15,725 bases of DNA, from positions 1 through 15,725 of the forward strand of contig VHBD01000019.1 in the NCBI GenBank assembly GCA_016872125.1. The letters run 5' to 3'. The position numbers were made by a program, and so were the translations under genes. The notes under the pieces were generated by a model. That model searched no databases. It was not told the origin of the DNA and was given only the letters and a program-made list of their open reading frames with translations. This DNA comes from Sphingomonadales bacterium (GTDB taxonomy: Bacteria > Bacteroidota > Bacteroidia > UBA7662). How positions within the stretch are numbered: the first letter of the stretch is position 1; every line of letters begins with the position of its first letter. Of the stretch, positions 1 through 7,050 are shown in pieces.

Positions 1-7
1 GTTTGGT

Positions 8-1684
8 TTACTTTTGGATGAACTGCGTTTTGGATGAGGTGCGTGAAGATACCTGCAACGCCCAAAATTCCCAAACGAGGGAAAGAATAGGAACGGCCAA
101 GGCCCCTACCATATTGAGCCATAGGTAGGGCACTTCCATCCCCCAGAACAAAAAAAGAACCAGCAATTCCGTAACCAAGGCGGCAAGGAGTACGGACTTG
201 GAACCAACCCTTTGGGTGAAGAAAGCCGTCAGAAAGATGCCCAGGATGGTGCCGTAAACCAAGGAACCGAGCACATTGACCGCCTCGATCAAGGTCCCCA
301 AATGCTGGGCCACCATGGCAAACCCTATGGCATAGAAACCCCATGCCAAGGTGAACCACCTTCCCATCCCCATCGCCTTGGGGCTTTCAAGGAAATCCTT
401 GGGAGCCGCATCGCGGGTATAAAAGTCCACCAGCGTTGTAGTGGATAAGGCGCTCAATTCTGCTGAGGTTGAGGACATGGAAGCGCAGAAAACCATGGAA
501 ATCAGAAGGCCAACCAGGCCTACCGGTAAGTGGTTCAAAACATAACGAATGAAAATGAAATTGGTATCGTTGAAATCTTCTTGAGGAGTGGCCTTGGTCC
601 TTAGCGCCTGCGATGCCAGGCGTATCGAATCCACGCGATGGTTGCTGACGACCACGACCCGGGCCAGGCTATCCTTGAGAGCACCTTCCGGCGAGCTTTG
701 CCATGCCATGGCCAAGGATCGGCGCTGCAATGCCTCGCTGCGGTGTTCGACGGATTCAAGTTCCGGGTATTTGAAATTCACCGGCGGTAACTCAATGACG
801 TAGAAAGCAAACATCAAGACCCCTATCATCAAAATAAGCAATTGCATCGGCAATTTAAACACCGCATTGAGCGCAAGACCTCGACGACTCTCCTCCAAGG
901 ATTGCCCTCCCAAATAGCGTTGAACCTGACTTTGGTCGGTCCCGAAATAGGATAACATCAGAAATCCGCCACCCAACAAACCTGTCCAAAGGCTGTACTT
1001 GTCTTCCCAATTCCAACGCCATACCAAGGCCTCCGTTCTGCCACTTAAGGCCGCCAAATCCCAGGCATCCTTGATGGACCATTGTTCCGGCAGGCCACGA
1101 ATCATCCACCATGCCGCCAAGCCCATGCCCATGAGGATGATTCCCATTTGCAGGACCTGGGTTCTGGCCACCGCCTTGGATCCTCCGCTCAAGGTATAGG
1201 CCAAAACCACCAAGCCCGTCAAAAGATTCGTCCAAATTAAATTCCAATTCAATACGGTACTCAAAATCAAAGCCGGGGCATAGATGGTCAACCCTGCTGC
1301 TAAACCCCTTTGGGTCAGAAACAAAAAGGCCGCCAAACGCCGAACGCGTCCGTCAAATCGAGACTCCAAGAATTCATACGCCGTGTACACATTCAATCGA
1401 TAATACTTGGGAAGGATGAAGGCCGAAATCAATATCATAGCCAAAGGCAAGCCCAAATAAAATTGTACAAATCCCAGGCCTTGGGTATAGGCCAAGCCGG
1501 GGGCCGAAAGAAAGGTAATCGCACTGGCTTGGGTTGCCATGATGCTCAAGCCCACCGTCCATCCACTTTGGGTCCTTGCTCTCAGGTAATTCTCCGAACC
1601 GGATTGATGACCCATTGACCAAAGTCCGTAAACCAAAATGAGTGCCTGAGTCCCCAGAAGGACTCCCCAATCCAAGCCATTCAT
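8..1684 (-). CDS. Sodium:solute symporter (SSS family)
   Basis: Predicted inner-membrane Na+-coupled transporter of the SSS family (SGLT/PutP/SiaT fold), 558 residues, of unknown substrate. The sequence shows about 13 hydrophobic segments. The family signature is at 248-260 (GTDQSQVQRYLGG), and a small-residue stretch at 401-416 (ASMSSTSAELSALSTT) matches the helix that supplies Na2-site Ser/Thr residues in characterised members. A hydrophilic loop at about 300-375, rich in charged residues, is longer than in small family members such as PutP and would face one side of the membrane. The ATG at 1684 lies 4 nt after the stop of a 36-residue membrane protein, so the two are probably translated together. 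It is the last gene of a run with a PIG-L deacetylase and a DUF2911 protein, which suggests uptake of something the deacetylase releases. The family call is secure; the substrate is not inferable. Confidence 0.93.
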   Translation of the reverse strand: MNGLDWGVLLGTQALILVYGLWSMGHQSGSENYLRARTQSGWTVGLSIMATQASAITFLSAPGLAYTQGLGFVQFYLGLPLAMILISAFILPKYYRLNVYTAYEFLESRFDGRVRRLAAFLFLTQRGLAAGLTIYAPALILSTVLNWNLIWTNLLTGLVVLAYTLSGGSKAVARTQVLQMGIILMGMGLAAWWMIRGLPEQWSIKDAWDLAALSGRTEALVWRWNWEDKYSLWTGLLGGGFLMLSYFGTDQSQVQRYLGGQSLEESRRGLALNAVFKLPMQLLILMIGVLMFAFYVIELPPVNFKYPELESVEHRSEALQRRSLAMAWQSSPEGALKDSLARVVVVSNHRVDSIRLASQALRTKATPQEDFNDTNFIFIRYVLNHLPVGLVGLLISMVFCASMSSTSAELSALSTTTLVDFYTRDAAPKDFLESPKAMGMGRWFTLAWGFYAIGFAMVAQHLGTLIEAVNVLGSLVYGTILGIFLTAFFTQRVGSKSVLLAALVTELLVLFLFWGMEVPYLWLNMVGALAVPILSLVWEFWALQVSSRTSSKTQFIQK

Positions 1685-1688
1685 GGTG

Positions 1689-1799
1689 TTAAGGGGTTAG
1701 CGCATAAAGCAGCACGATAAAGGCAGCCCAATAGAGCAACATGGCCAGGTATCTGCGTGGCCAAGGGCGAGAAGCTTGAACATCAGGGTCTTGGGGCAT
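1689..1799 (-). CDS. 36-residue single-span membrane protein, overlapping gene
   Basis: Small ORF of 36 codons plus TAA. It has a polar, basic N-terminus (about residues 1-17, ending in Pro-Arg-Arg-Tyr) followed by one hydrophobic helix (about 18-34: LAMLLYWAAFIVLLYAL). The basic side before the helix predicts N-terminus in the cytoplasm. The ATG (1797-1799) lies inside the 3' end of the PIG-L gene, a 17-nt overlap in another frame, and the stop is 4 nt before the symporter ATG. It thus fills the gap between two co-directional genes exactly, which is the main reason to believe it. Known parallels are small membrane proteins encoded with SSS transporters, such as YhdT with PanF or DUF4212 proteins with acetate-type symporters; I infer a similar accessory or stabilising role. 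I do not recognise a specific family. It could be a chance ORF, but its length, topology and spacing argue against that. Confidence 0.7.
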   Translation of the reverse strand: MPQDPDVQASRPWPRRYLAMLLYWAAFIVLLYALTP

Positions 1800-4467
1800 A
1801 AGATACCAAATTTTGAAGCAAGCGATAGCTTCCCTTGACCCCCTCGCCACATTGCCTAAAAAGGGCCAAACCGCAATAGGTCACCGCACCACGTCCATAA
1901 CGAGTGGTTAGCAAGGCCCCATCCTGATCCAGTTCGGTGTTGCCGCTATCGCGCATTCGTAACAATGGCTTCCAACGCGGGTCCCATGACTCGCCAAAAT
2001 ACAAACCCCTCTCTTGGACCCAATCCTCAAAGTCCTGCGAAGTAATTGGATTGGGGTTGCTCAACAACGGATGTTTTTCGTCCAGAAATTCCACCGCGGC
2101 ACGCTCTTCGGTCACACGTCCCCTGCCAATCTTGAGGGGAAAGGGACCCATTTGTTTCCATAACAAATTAGCAGTGGTTTGGTATTGCACAATCACATGG
2201 CCGCCTAGCCGGGCATACTCCATCAACACGGGATGAAGATTCCCTGCGTTGGCATAGGTATTGTAAAAACGAACCCCAATCAGCACCGATTGGCATACCT
2301 TCAATTGCTCAAGAGTCACCGAGGCAGGATCCAAATCCGTCACCTTGTACCCCATCACCCTCAGCGCTTGAGGTAAGGCATCCCCTGCCCCTCGCAGATA
2401 GCCCACGGTTCCTGTGGGCTTGGCCACTTTGAGGCGAATCAAGGAGGCGGTAACCTCCTCGGTTCTGGTCAAAACCGGAATATGGTTGTATTCAATTTGC
2501 TGAATACCGTGAACAGGAATCGGCCACCACGAGCCTTGCTCTGCACGCCAAAGTCCAGGAAGCAGGAGCCCTTCTTCTCCTTTGCCCTTGGAAACATCGC
2601 GCAGGATCACGTCCAACGTGTAGAGGGTATCGGTTTGAGGGGTTTCCAGGATCATGGGTTTGGACAGGACCACCCATCCGGCCGGCCAGGCCCACAGATC
2701 CAATTTGATCGTATCCGGATAACGTTGCCGAAGCGGTCCGGGTTCGATTCGAAGGGCAAGCTGCATTCGAATTTCAGAGCGAGCATCCGTTGCATAATAC
2801 CGTGGCGCATCCAAACGTATTTGATATGCCGGGACAGTCTCCACCGGCTTGTAACGTTCGCCCAAGACCGGATCGGTCCATTTATAATGCAAGGGCAATT
2901 TGCTAACAATATCCACAGAATTACCTTCGTGGACCAAGGTTCTCACCGTTTCCAACACGAAGGAAGGTGGAGTTTCGTTGCGATGAGCCATGGTATCATG
3001 GGCCGCATAAAACGCTGTTTCATTGGGACTTGCCTTCCAAAATGGGCCAGCATATCGCAAAGTGTTTGGCAAGAACGCTTTGAACTTATTTTTCGCTAAG
3101 GAATCTTCTTCTAGGAACTCCAAATACCCCAATTTCAAGGAATCCGCCTTGGAGAACATAGAATCCACCTTGGAGAACCCGGAAAGTTCCGTATCCCACT
3201 CCTTCAGGACACGGTATTGAAAATTCGAATCCAAGCCCCATAATTTCAAGGAGCGAAGCGAACAGCCTACATCGTGAACAGGCAATCGTCGCAGACGATG
3301 CCATTCAAAATCCAAACTATCCCCTGGAACCGCCTTGGCGTTCGAGGCCACCGCCTCTTCCCATATCCCCAGCGTCTCTAGCAAGATTTGGTTTATGTGT
3401 ACTCTGCGCTCATTCACCCAAAGGGAATCTTCCGCATTCAACCCGTTGATCTTGGACATCGAATCCAACAACAAACGCATTTGGATTAAGGAATGAGCCC
3501 ATCGGGTGGACCATGCACCTTGGCTCAGGATATTCAGTTTTTCCCATTCGCTGCGGTAAGCCGACCACAGCGCCGTGGGGGGACCCGCTTCCAACGAGCG
3601 TAGGCAACCTTCCAGCGGACTCACCTTGGCCGTATCCCCCGCCAGCCACTGGAAATATTCCCATTCGCTGCCCCGCTGCCTGGCGGATCCAAAGCCCTGG
3701 CTTTGATGCATGGAACGGCTTTCGGCGGCCATCTCCCCATAGGATAAGCCCAAGCGTGGATTATATCCCCCCACGTTGAGGCGGAGCAATTGACTTTTGT
3801 CGTAGTCTTGGCGGCCGTAAAACCACCAACTGGTGTTCCAAACCACCCTTTTGGCTTGCCAAACCGTCACGTTTTGGAGTTGATCCGGGAATCGACTGCT
3901 GTCGGCCGCTGCGAAGAAGGCCTCCACGGCCAATTGGGCCGAGGCCGTATGATGGCCATGCGTGGCTGCTGGCAGGGGACTGAATCGCGTCACGATTAAG
4001 TCGGGTTTGAATAGGCGAATCGCCCAAACCACATCCTTCAAAATTTGTTCCTTATCCCAATGGGTGTACGTTTCTTCAGGACTTTTGGAATAACCAAAGT
4101 CATTGGCTCTCGTGAAAAACTGTGCTGCCCCATCCACCCTTCGAGCTGCTAACAACTCTTGTGTTCTTACCTGGCCAAGGTCGTAGCCGGTATGTTCTCC
4201 TAACAAATTTTGTCCCCCATCACCGCGGGTCAAGGAAAGGTACGCCGTTCGGCATCGGGCCTCGTTGGCCAGCCAAGACAATAGACGGGTATTCTCGTCA
4301 TCGGGGTGGGCCGCCACGTACAGAACTGAGCCTGTAACACCCAATCCACGGATCTCTTCCCGGATGCGATCCTGCGTCCAACCTTGGCGGTAACCGTATC
4401 CTCCTTGCGCCAAAGCGCTACCCAAACACCCTAACAGCGCGATGAGCGCCAGGGAAAATACCCGCAT
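1783..4467 (-). CDS. Secreted PIG-L family deacetylase with C-terminal GATase1-like region
   Basis: Predicted zinc-dependent N-acyl hydrolase of the PIG-L/LmbE superfamily, 894 residues. I chose the ATG at 4467 over a longer frame because it starts a clean signal peptide (MRVFSLALIALLGCLGSALAQ, 1-21) and sits 17 nt after the preceding stop. The catalytic domain covers about 40-300. It has AHPDDE with H54 and D57 as expected zinc ligands, and a second cluster H170-G-H-H173 that should supply the third. The middle (about 300-690) is helical and then beta-rich with no motif I recognise. The last 190 residues (GTVGYLRGAGD through the conserved GRGAVTYCGLALFRQ) resemble the glutamine-amidotransferase-like domain found in large Bacteroidota PIG-L proteins; no catalytic Cys triad is evident, so it may only bind ligand. 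The substrate is unknown, perhaps an N-acetylated sugar or acyl-amide in the periplasm. Bacteroidota commonly pair such genes with an SSS symporter, as here. Confidence 0.9.
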   Translation of the reverse strand: MRVFSLALIALLGCLGSALAQGGYGYRQGWTQDRIREEIRGLGVTGSVLYVAAHPDDENTRLLSWLANEARCRTAYLSLTRGDGGQNLLGEHTGYDLGQVRTQELLAARRVDGAAQFFTRANDFGYSKSPEETYTHWDKEQILKDVVWAIRLFKPDLIVTRFSPLPAATHGHHTASAQLAVEAFFAAADSSRFPDQLQNVTVWQAKRVVWNTSWWFYGRQDYDKSQLLRLNVGGYNPRLGLSYGEMAAESRSMHQSQGFGSARQRGSEWEYFQWLAGDTAKVSPLEGCLRSLEAGPPTALWSAYRSEWEKLNILSQGAWSTRWAHSLIQMRLLLDSMSKINGLNAEDSLWVNERRVHINQILLETLGIWEEAVASNAKAVPGDSLDFEWHRLRRLPVHDVGCSLRSLKLWGLDSNFQYRVLKEWDTELSGFSKVDSMFSKADSLKLGYLEFLEEDSLAKNKFKAFLPNTLRYAGPFWKASPNETAFYAAHDTMAHRNETPPSFVLETVRTLVHEGNSVDIVSKLPLHYKWTDPVLGERYKPVETVPAYQIRLDAPRYYATDARSEIRMQLALRIEPGPLRQRYPDTIKLDLWAWPAGWVVLSKPMILETPQTDTLYTLDVILRDVSKGKGEEGLLLPGLWRAEQGSWWPIPVHGIQQIEYNHIPVLTRTEEVTASLIRLKVAKPTGTVGYLRGAGDALPQALRVMGYKVTDLDPASVTLEQLKVCQSVLIGVRFYNTYANAGNLHPVLMEYARLGGHVIVQYQTTANLLWKQMGPFPLKIGRGRVTEERAAVEFLDEKHPLLSNPNPITSQDFEDWVQERGLYFGESWDPRWKPLLRMRDSGNTELDQDGALLTTRYGRGAVTYCGLALFRQCGEGVKGSYRLLQNLVSYAPRP
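3141..3182 (-). repeat. 21-bp tandem duplication inside the PIG-L gene
   Basis: Two adjacent 21-bp units (3141-3161 and 3162-3182) share AATCC, then CCTTGGAGAAC, with few differences. On the coding strand they encode the heptad-like repeat FSKVDSM-FSKADSL. The unit is a multiple of three, so the frame is kept. It lies in the poorly conserved middle of the protein, about residue 430-445, and probably reflects slippage or a recent in-frame duplication. Confidence 0.75.
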
Positions 4468-4484
4468 GATCTGCCCCGCGATAA

Positions 4485-5399
4485 TTACTTTTCTTTCTTC
4501 TTCCCGGATGGCGGTACCGGAGTCGCCTTGGCCGACCATTCGGCTTTGCGAGCAGCAATGTCGGTCGCGTTGCCCAGGTACCAATCGGAATTCTCGGCCT
4601 CGCCTTTGAGCCTGGCTTGTTCGGCCTGTTCCGCTGCCTCACGATACTCTCCTTTGGCCGCATGCACCCTGGCCAAGGTCCAACGCGGATAGAAATGCTC
4701 CCCGTTCAAGCGAACGGCTTTGAGGGCCAAATCCAAGGCATAGGCCTGATCGTTCCCTTGCTCCAAGGCAAAGATGGCTGCATTGGCACAGGGGTACCAA
4801 TCGCCGGGGCGATCGGCGAAAAATTTACGCACGTTGTTCATTCCTAGTGTTTTGGTATCGGCACTGATAGGAATCACCAACTGCATATTTTCCCAATGCA
4901 AACAAAGATTGGCCGATGAAGCATTGATAAATTCCAAATCAAAGGCAAGGCGCTCCCTGAAGGAAGTCGCTTTGAAAGGGGAAGCTTCAACACGAACGAT
5001 ATCGAGATTTTCTTTGAAAGAGGTAGAACCCCATTGGCCTTCGTTCGAATTCAAGGCGACCGTCCAGGCTTTGCCGGCTCTGGGAATGATGTACAAGGCA
5101 TATTTGCCCGCCTTCACGGTTTGTCCTCCGAAACTTACCTCCGTGCTGAATGAAACCCAGGTTGCGGCGTTGGCCCCGCTTCGCCAAATTTCATCGTAGG
5201 GCACCAGCCCACCCCAAATAACACGGCCATTCACTGCCGGAGATCCAAAGTCGATTTCCATATCGGTCACCCCCATGGCGAGCCTGCTTCCACACCGTGG
5301 AGAAGGTTGAGGCAGGACCAATTGAGCCCATGTATGGATGCTCCAAAAAGAAAGGAATGCGGTAAGGATGATGCTTTGACGTAGTAATTTGCTAGTCAT
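4485..5399 (-). CDS. Secreted DUF2911 domain protein with TPR-like C-terminus
   Basis: 304-residue exported protein of unknown biochemical function. A signal peptide is visible at 1-26 (basic start, hydrophobic core ILTAFLSFWSI, then HTWA-Q). The DUF2911 domain runs from about 27 to 180, with the recognisable order PQPSPRCGSRLAMGVTDMEIDFGSP (split here for length: PQPSP at 30-34, TDMEIDFGSP at 45-54), then NGRVIWGGLVPYDEIWRSGAN (GRVIWG at 58-63, VPYDEIWRSGANAAT at 66-80) and the later AGKYALYIIP. From about 195 to 275 the sequence is alanine-rich and helical with a TPR-like cadence (AIFALEQGND, ALDLALKAVRL, ARVHAAKGEYREAAEQAEQARL). The tail is lysine-rich (GKKKEK). It is the first gene of a likely transcript with the PIG-L gene 17 nt downstream. 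DUF2911 proteins are widespread in Bacteroidota and have no assigned reaction that I know of. Confidence 0.88.
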   Translation of the reverse strand: MTSKLLRQSIILTAFLSFWSIHTWAQLVLPQPSPRCGSRLAMGVTDMEIDFGSPAVNGRVIWGGLVPYDEIWRSGANAATWVSFSTEVSFGGQTVKAGKYALYIIPRAGKAWTVALNSNEGQWGSTSFKENLDIVRVEASPFKATSFRERLAFDLEFINASSANLCLHWENMQLVIPISADTKTLGMNNVRKFFADRPGDWYPCANAAIFALEQGNDQAYALDLALKAVRLNGEHFYPRWTLARVHAAKGEYREAAEQAEQARLKGEAENSDWYLGNATDIAARKAEWSAKATPVPPSGKKKEK

Positions 5400-5420
5400 A
5401 CGAGAAAGGGGTAACGCTCA

Positions 5421-5428
5421 CAAAACTA
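5421..5428 (-). promoter_or_regulatory. Bacteroidota-type -7 element before the DUF2911/PIG-L/symporter genes
   Basis: On the minus strand TAGTTTTG (5428 to 5421) matches the TAnnTTTG consensus exactly. It ends 21 nt upstream of the DUF2911 ATG, placing a start of transcription near 5414-5417 and giving a short leader. The -33 element is poor: the best candidate is TTAG at 5450-5453, 21 nt away, in place of TTTG. No Shine-Dalgarno sequence is seen before the ATG. Confidence is moderate because only the -7 half is good. Confidence 0.45.
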
Positions 5429-5479
5429 ACCCGCGTACCCGCTAATAGGCTAACCTTCGCAATCATCCTAATTTTGAGC

Positions 5480-6259
5480 ATGAAAAATCACTTTGTTCTG
5501 GTTGAAAATCAAGTACGGCCCGGAGTTGCGCTGTTGCGGCTTAACCGACCCAAGGAGCTTAATGCCCTTAATTTGGAACTCATGGCCGAATTACGGGACG
5601 CTTTGCAGGCCCTTGACCAAGACCCCACGGTTCGAGTCATGGTCCTCACGGGCAATGACAAAGCCTTTGCCGCCGGAGCCGATATCCACCAAATGAGCGA
5701 CAAATCGGCTATCGATATGCTACGCATCGATCAATTCAGCACATGGGAACAGATTCGTCGCCTCAAAAAGCCTTTGATTGCCGCTGTTTCGGGGTTTGTC
5801 TTGGGAGGGGGCCACGAGCTGGTGATGCATTGCGATATGGTCATCGCCTCCGAAAGCACCCGCATTGGACAACCGGAAATAATGTTGGGCATCATGCCCG
5901 GTGCTGGAGGCACCCAACGTTTAACTCGGCAAATTGGTAAAGTCGCGGCTATGGAAATGGTCCTTACTGGGAAACCAATCGCGGCAGGAAGGGCCTACGA
6001 ACTTGGCTTAGTCAACAAGGTGGTCCCCGTGGAAATCTACTTGGAAGAAGCCCTTAAATTGGCTGCTGACATCGCCGAAAAAGCGCCGCTTGCCGTTCGC
6101 CTTGCCAAAGAGGCGGTCCTCAAAGCCCAAGACTTTGGCCTTAGCGAAGGTCTGGAATTTGAGCGCAAAAATTTCTATCTGCTGTTTGCGACCCAAGACC
6201 AGAAAGAAGGCATGGAAGCCTTTGTGAACAAGCGCCCTCCAAGTTTCCAAGGGCAATAA
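5480..6259 (+). CDS. Enoyl-CoA hydratase (crotonase family)
   Basis: Predicted cytoplasmic crotonase, 259 residues, that hydrates trans-2-enoyl-CoA to L-3-hydroxyacyl-CoA in fatty-acid or butyrate-type metabolism. I start it at the ATG (5480) rather than the TTG two codons earlier. The oxyanion-hole segments are FAAGADI (63-69) and GFVLGGGHE (105-113). Both glutamates that act in rat mitochondrial enoyl-CoA hydratase (Glu144 and Glu164 there) are present with the same 20-residue spacing: E113 in GGGHELVMHCD and E133 in GQPEIMLG. The C-terminal half (GAGGTQRLTRQIGKVAAMEMVLTG region) is close to the mammalian and short-chain bacterial enzymes, so hydratase is preferred over isomerase or lyase relatives. 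It is the only plus-strand gene, standing alone between two minus-strand blocks, with divergent spacing of 80 nt on its left and 77 nt of convergent spacing on its right. Confidence 0.93.
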   Translation: MKNHFVLVENQVRPGVALLRLNRPKELNALNLELMAELRDALQALDQDPTVRVMVLTGNDKAFAAGADIHQMSDKSAIDMLRIDQFSTWEQIRRLKKPLIAAVSGFVLGGGHELVMHCDMVIASESTRIGQPEIMLGIMPGAGGTQRLTRQIGKVAAMEMVLTGKPIAAGRAYELGLVNKVVPVEIYLEEALKLAADIAEKAPLAVRLAKEAVLKAQDFGLSEGLEFERKNFYLLFATQDQKEGMEAFVNKRPPSFQGQ

Positions 6260-6336
6260 GATCTATTGGAGGGAAACCGTTTGGGTAGAAAGTTTAAAAT
6301 AAACCGCACATCAAGGAAGGGCCATTTCAAAAAAAA

Positions 6337-7050
6337 TTAATTGAAGGTCCCCATGAATTTACCCAATAGCAATATTCCAAAATACAGCAGCATACATGTT
6401 GTATAAAAAATGGCGGTTCTCGAGGGCATAACAACAGGTACTCCCAATGATTTCCTTCCCAAAACCCGAATCATCACCCAGGCTAAGATTCCCCAAGCAG
6501 CATAATTCTGTAGAGGCGCAACCAGCAGAGTGGACCATGGTTGGCCCAAAACCGGACGGTGCTGCCATGTCCAAAACCCCAAGGCGGTAGCCCCGGGCTC
6601 CAAGATCAAGTCCATAAAAACCACCCCCAAAGCGGCTAACCACGCATGGTCCGGCGATGGCCGCACCGAGTATGCGGCCCAAACCAAGATCACCCAATTA
6701 AGTCCTATCAAAGGAGGAACCCCCATTAGTTTGGGGCCAAGTAAGTTGCCGTACCCGTAGGGTCCAAAAATTAGACCCGTGGCTACGCCCAGCCATTCGC
6801 TGGTAAATCCTATAATATAACATATTATCAACGCATTCCAAGCTTGAGGGCTACACTGCTCACGTGATGACCACAGCACCCATAAGGCGCCTATTACCAA
6901 CACAGGAAAAGTAAATCCCGCAAAAAAATCCCGGGTACCCTGAACGAGTCCACCTACGCCCCCTGCCACAAAGACCAGTGGCCATATCCACCAAAGAATA
7001 GGAATGGATTTACACCATTCCAAGACCCGTAAGCTGGCCTTATTCTCCAT
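6337..7050 (-). CDS. cruF: CruF-type carotenoid 1,2-hydratase (Caroten_synth family)
   Basis: Integral membrane protein of 237 residues in the Caroten_synth family (PF04240), whose characterised members CruF add water to the psi end of lycopene or gamma-carotene, giving a 1-hydroxy (C1 tertiary alcohol) end group. The sequence shows seven or eight hydrophobic segments and the family motifs GFTSEWLGVATGLIFGPYGY (81-100), PPLIGLNWV (112-120), MDLILEPGATALGFWTW (146-162) and APLQNYAAWG (178-187). The acidic residues E85, D147 and E151 inside membrane segments are likely catalytic. I use the ATG at 7050 instead of a longer frame because the longer N-terminus is the crtD antisense-like frame with no family match. 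This start overlaps the crtD stop by 11 nt (ATGGAGAATAA), which implies coupled translation. It is the last gene of the carotenoid cluster. The exact substrate (acyclic or monocyclic) depends on a cyclase not in the window. Confidence 0.88.
   Translation of the reverse strand: MENKASLRVLEWCKSIPILWWIWPLVFVAGGVGGLVQGTRDFFAGFTFPVLVIGALWVLWSSREQCSPQAWNALIICYIIGFTSEWLGVATGLIFGPYGYGNLLGPKLMGVPPLIGLNWVILVWAAYSVRPSPDHAWLAALGVVFMDLILEPGATALGFWTWQHRPVLGQPWSTLLVAPLQNYAAWGILAWVMIRVLGRKSLGVPVVMPSRTAIFYTTCMLLYFGILLLGKFMGTFN

Noticed and set aside
2482..3099. 205-codon plus-strand frame opposite the PIG-L gene
   Set aside because: Antisense shadow of a well-supported gene; composition is not protein-like and it has no start signal.
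4468..4584. Longer PIG-L reading frame starting at 4584
   Set aside because: The extra 39 residues overlap the DUF2911 gene, lack family similarity and would bury the clear signal peptide that begins at 4467.
5469..5476. Exact TAATTTTG (-7 consensus) on the plus strand before the enoyl-CoA hydratase
   Set aside because: It ends 3 nt before the ATG, so transcription would start inside the gene, and there is no TTG at the -33 distance. AT-rich chance match is more likely.
6321..6352. Imperfect inverted repeat (GGCCATTTCAA and TTGAAGGTCC) between the convergent genes, possible bidirectional terminator
   Set aside because: The stem needs a bulge and a mismatch, is partly A-U, overlaps the cruF stop, and no clean U tract follows on either strand.
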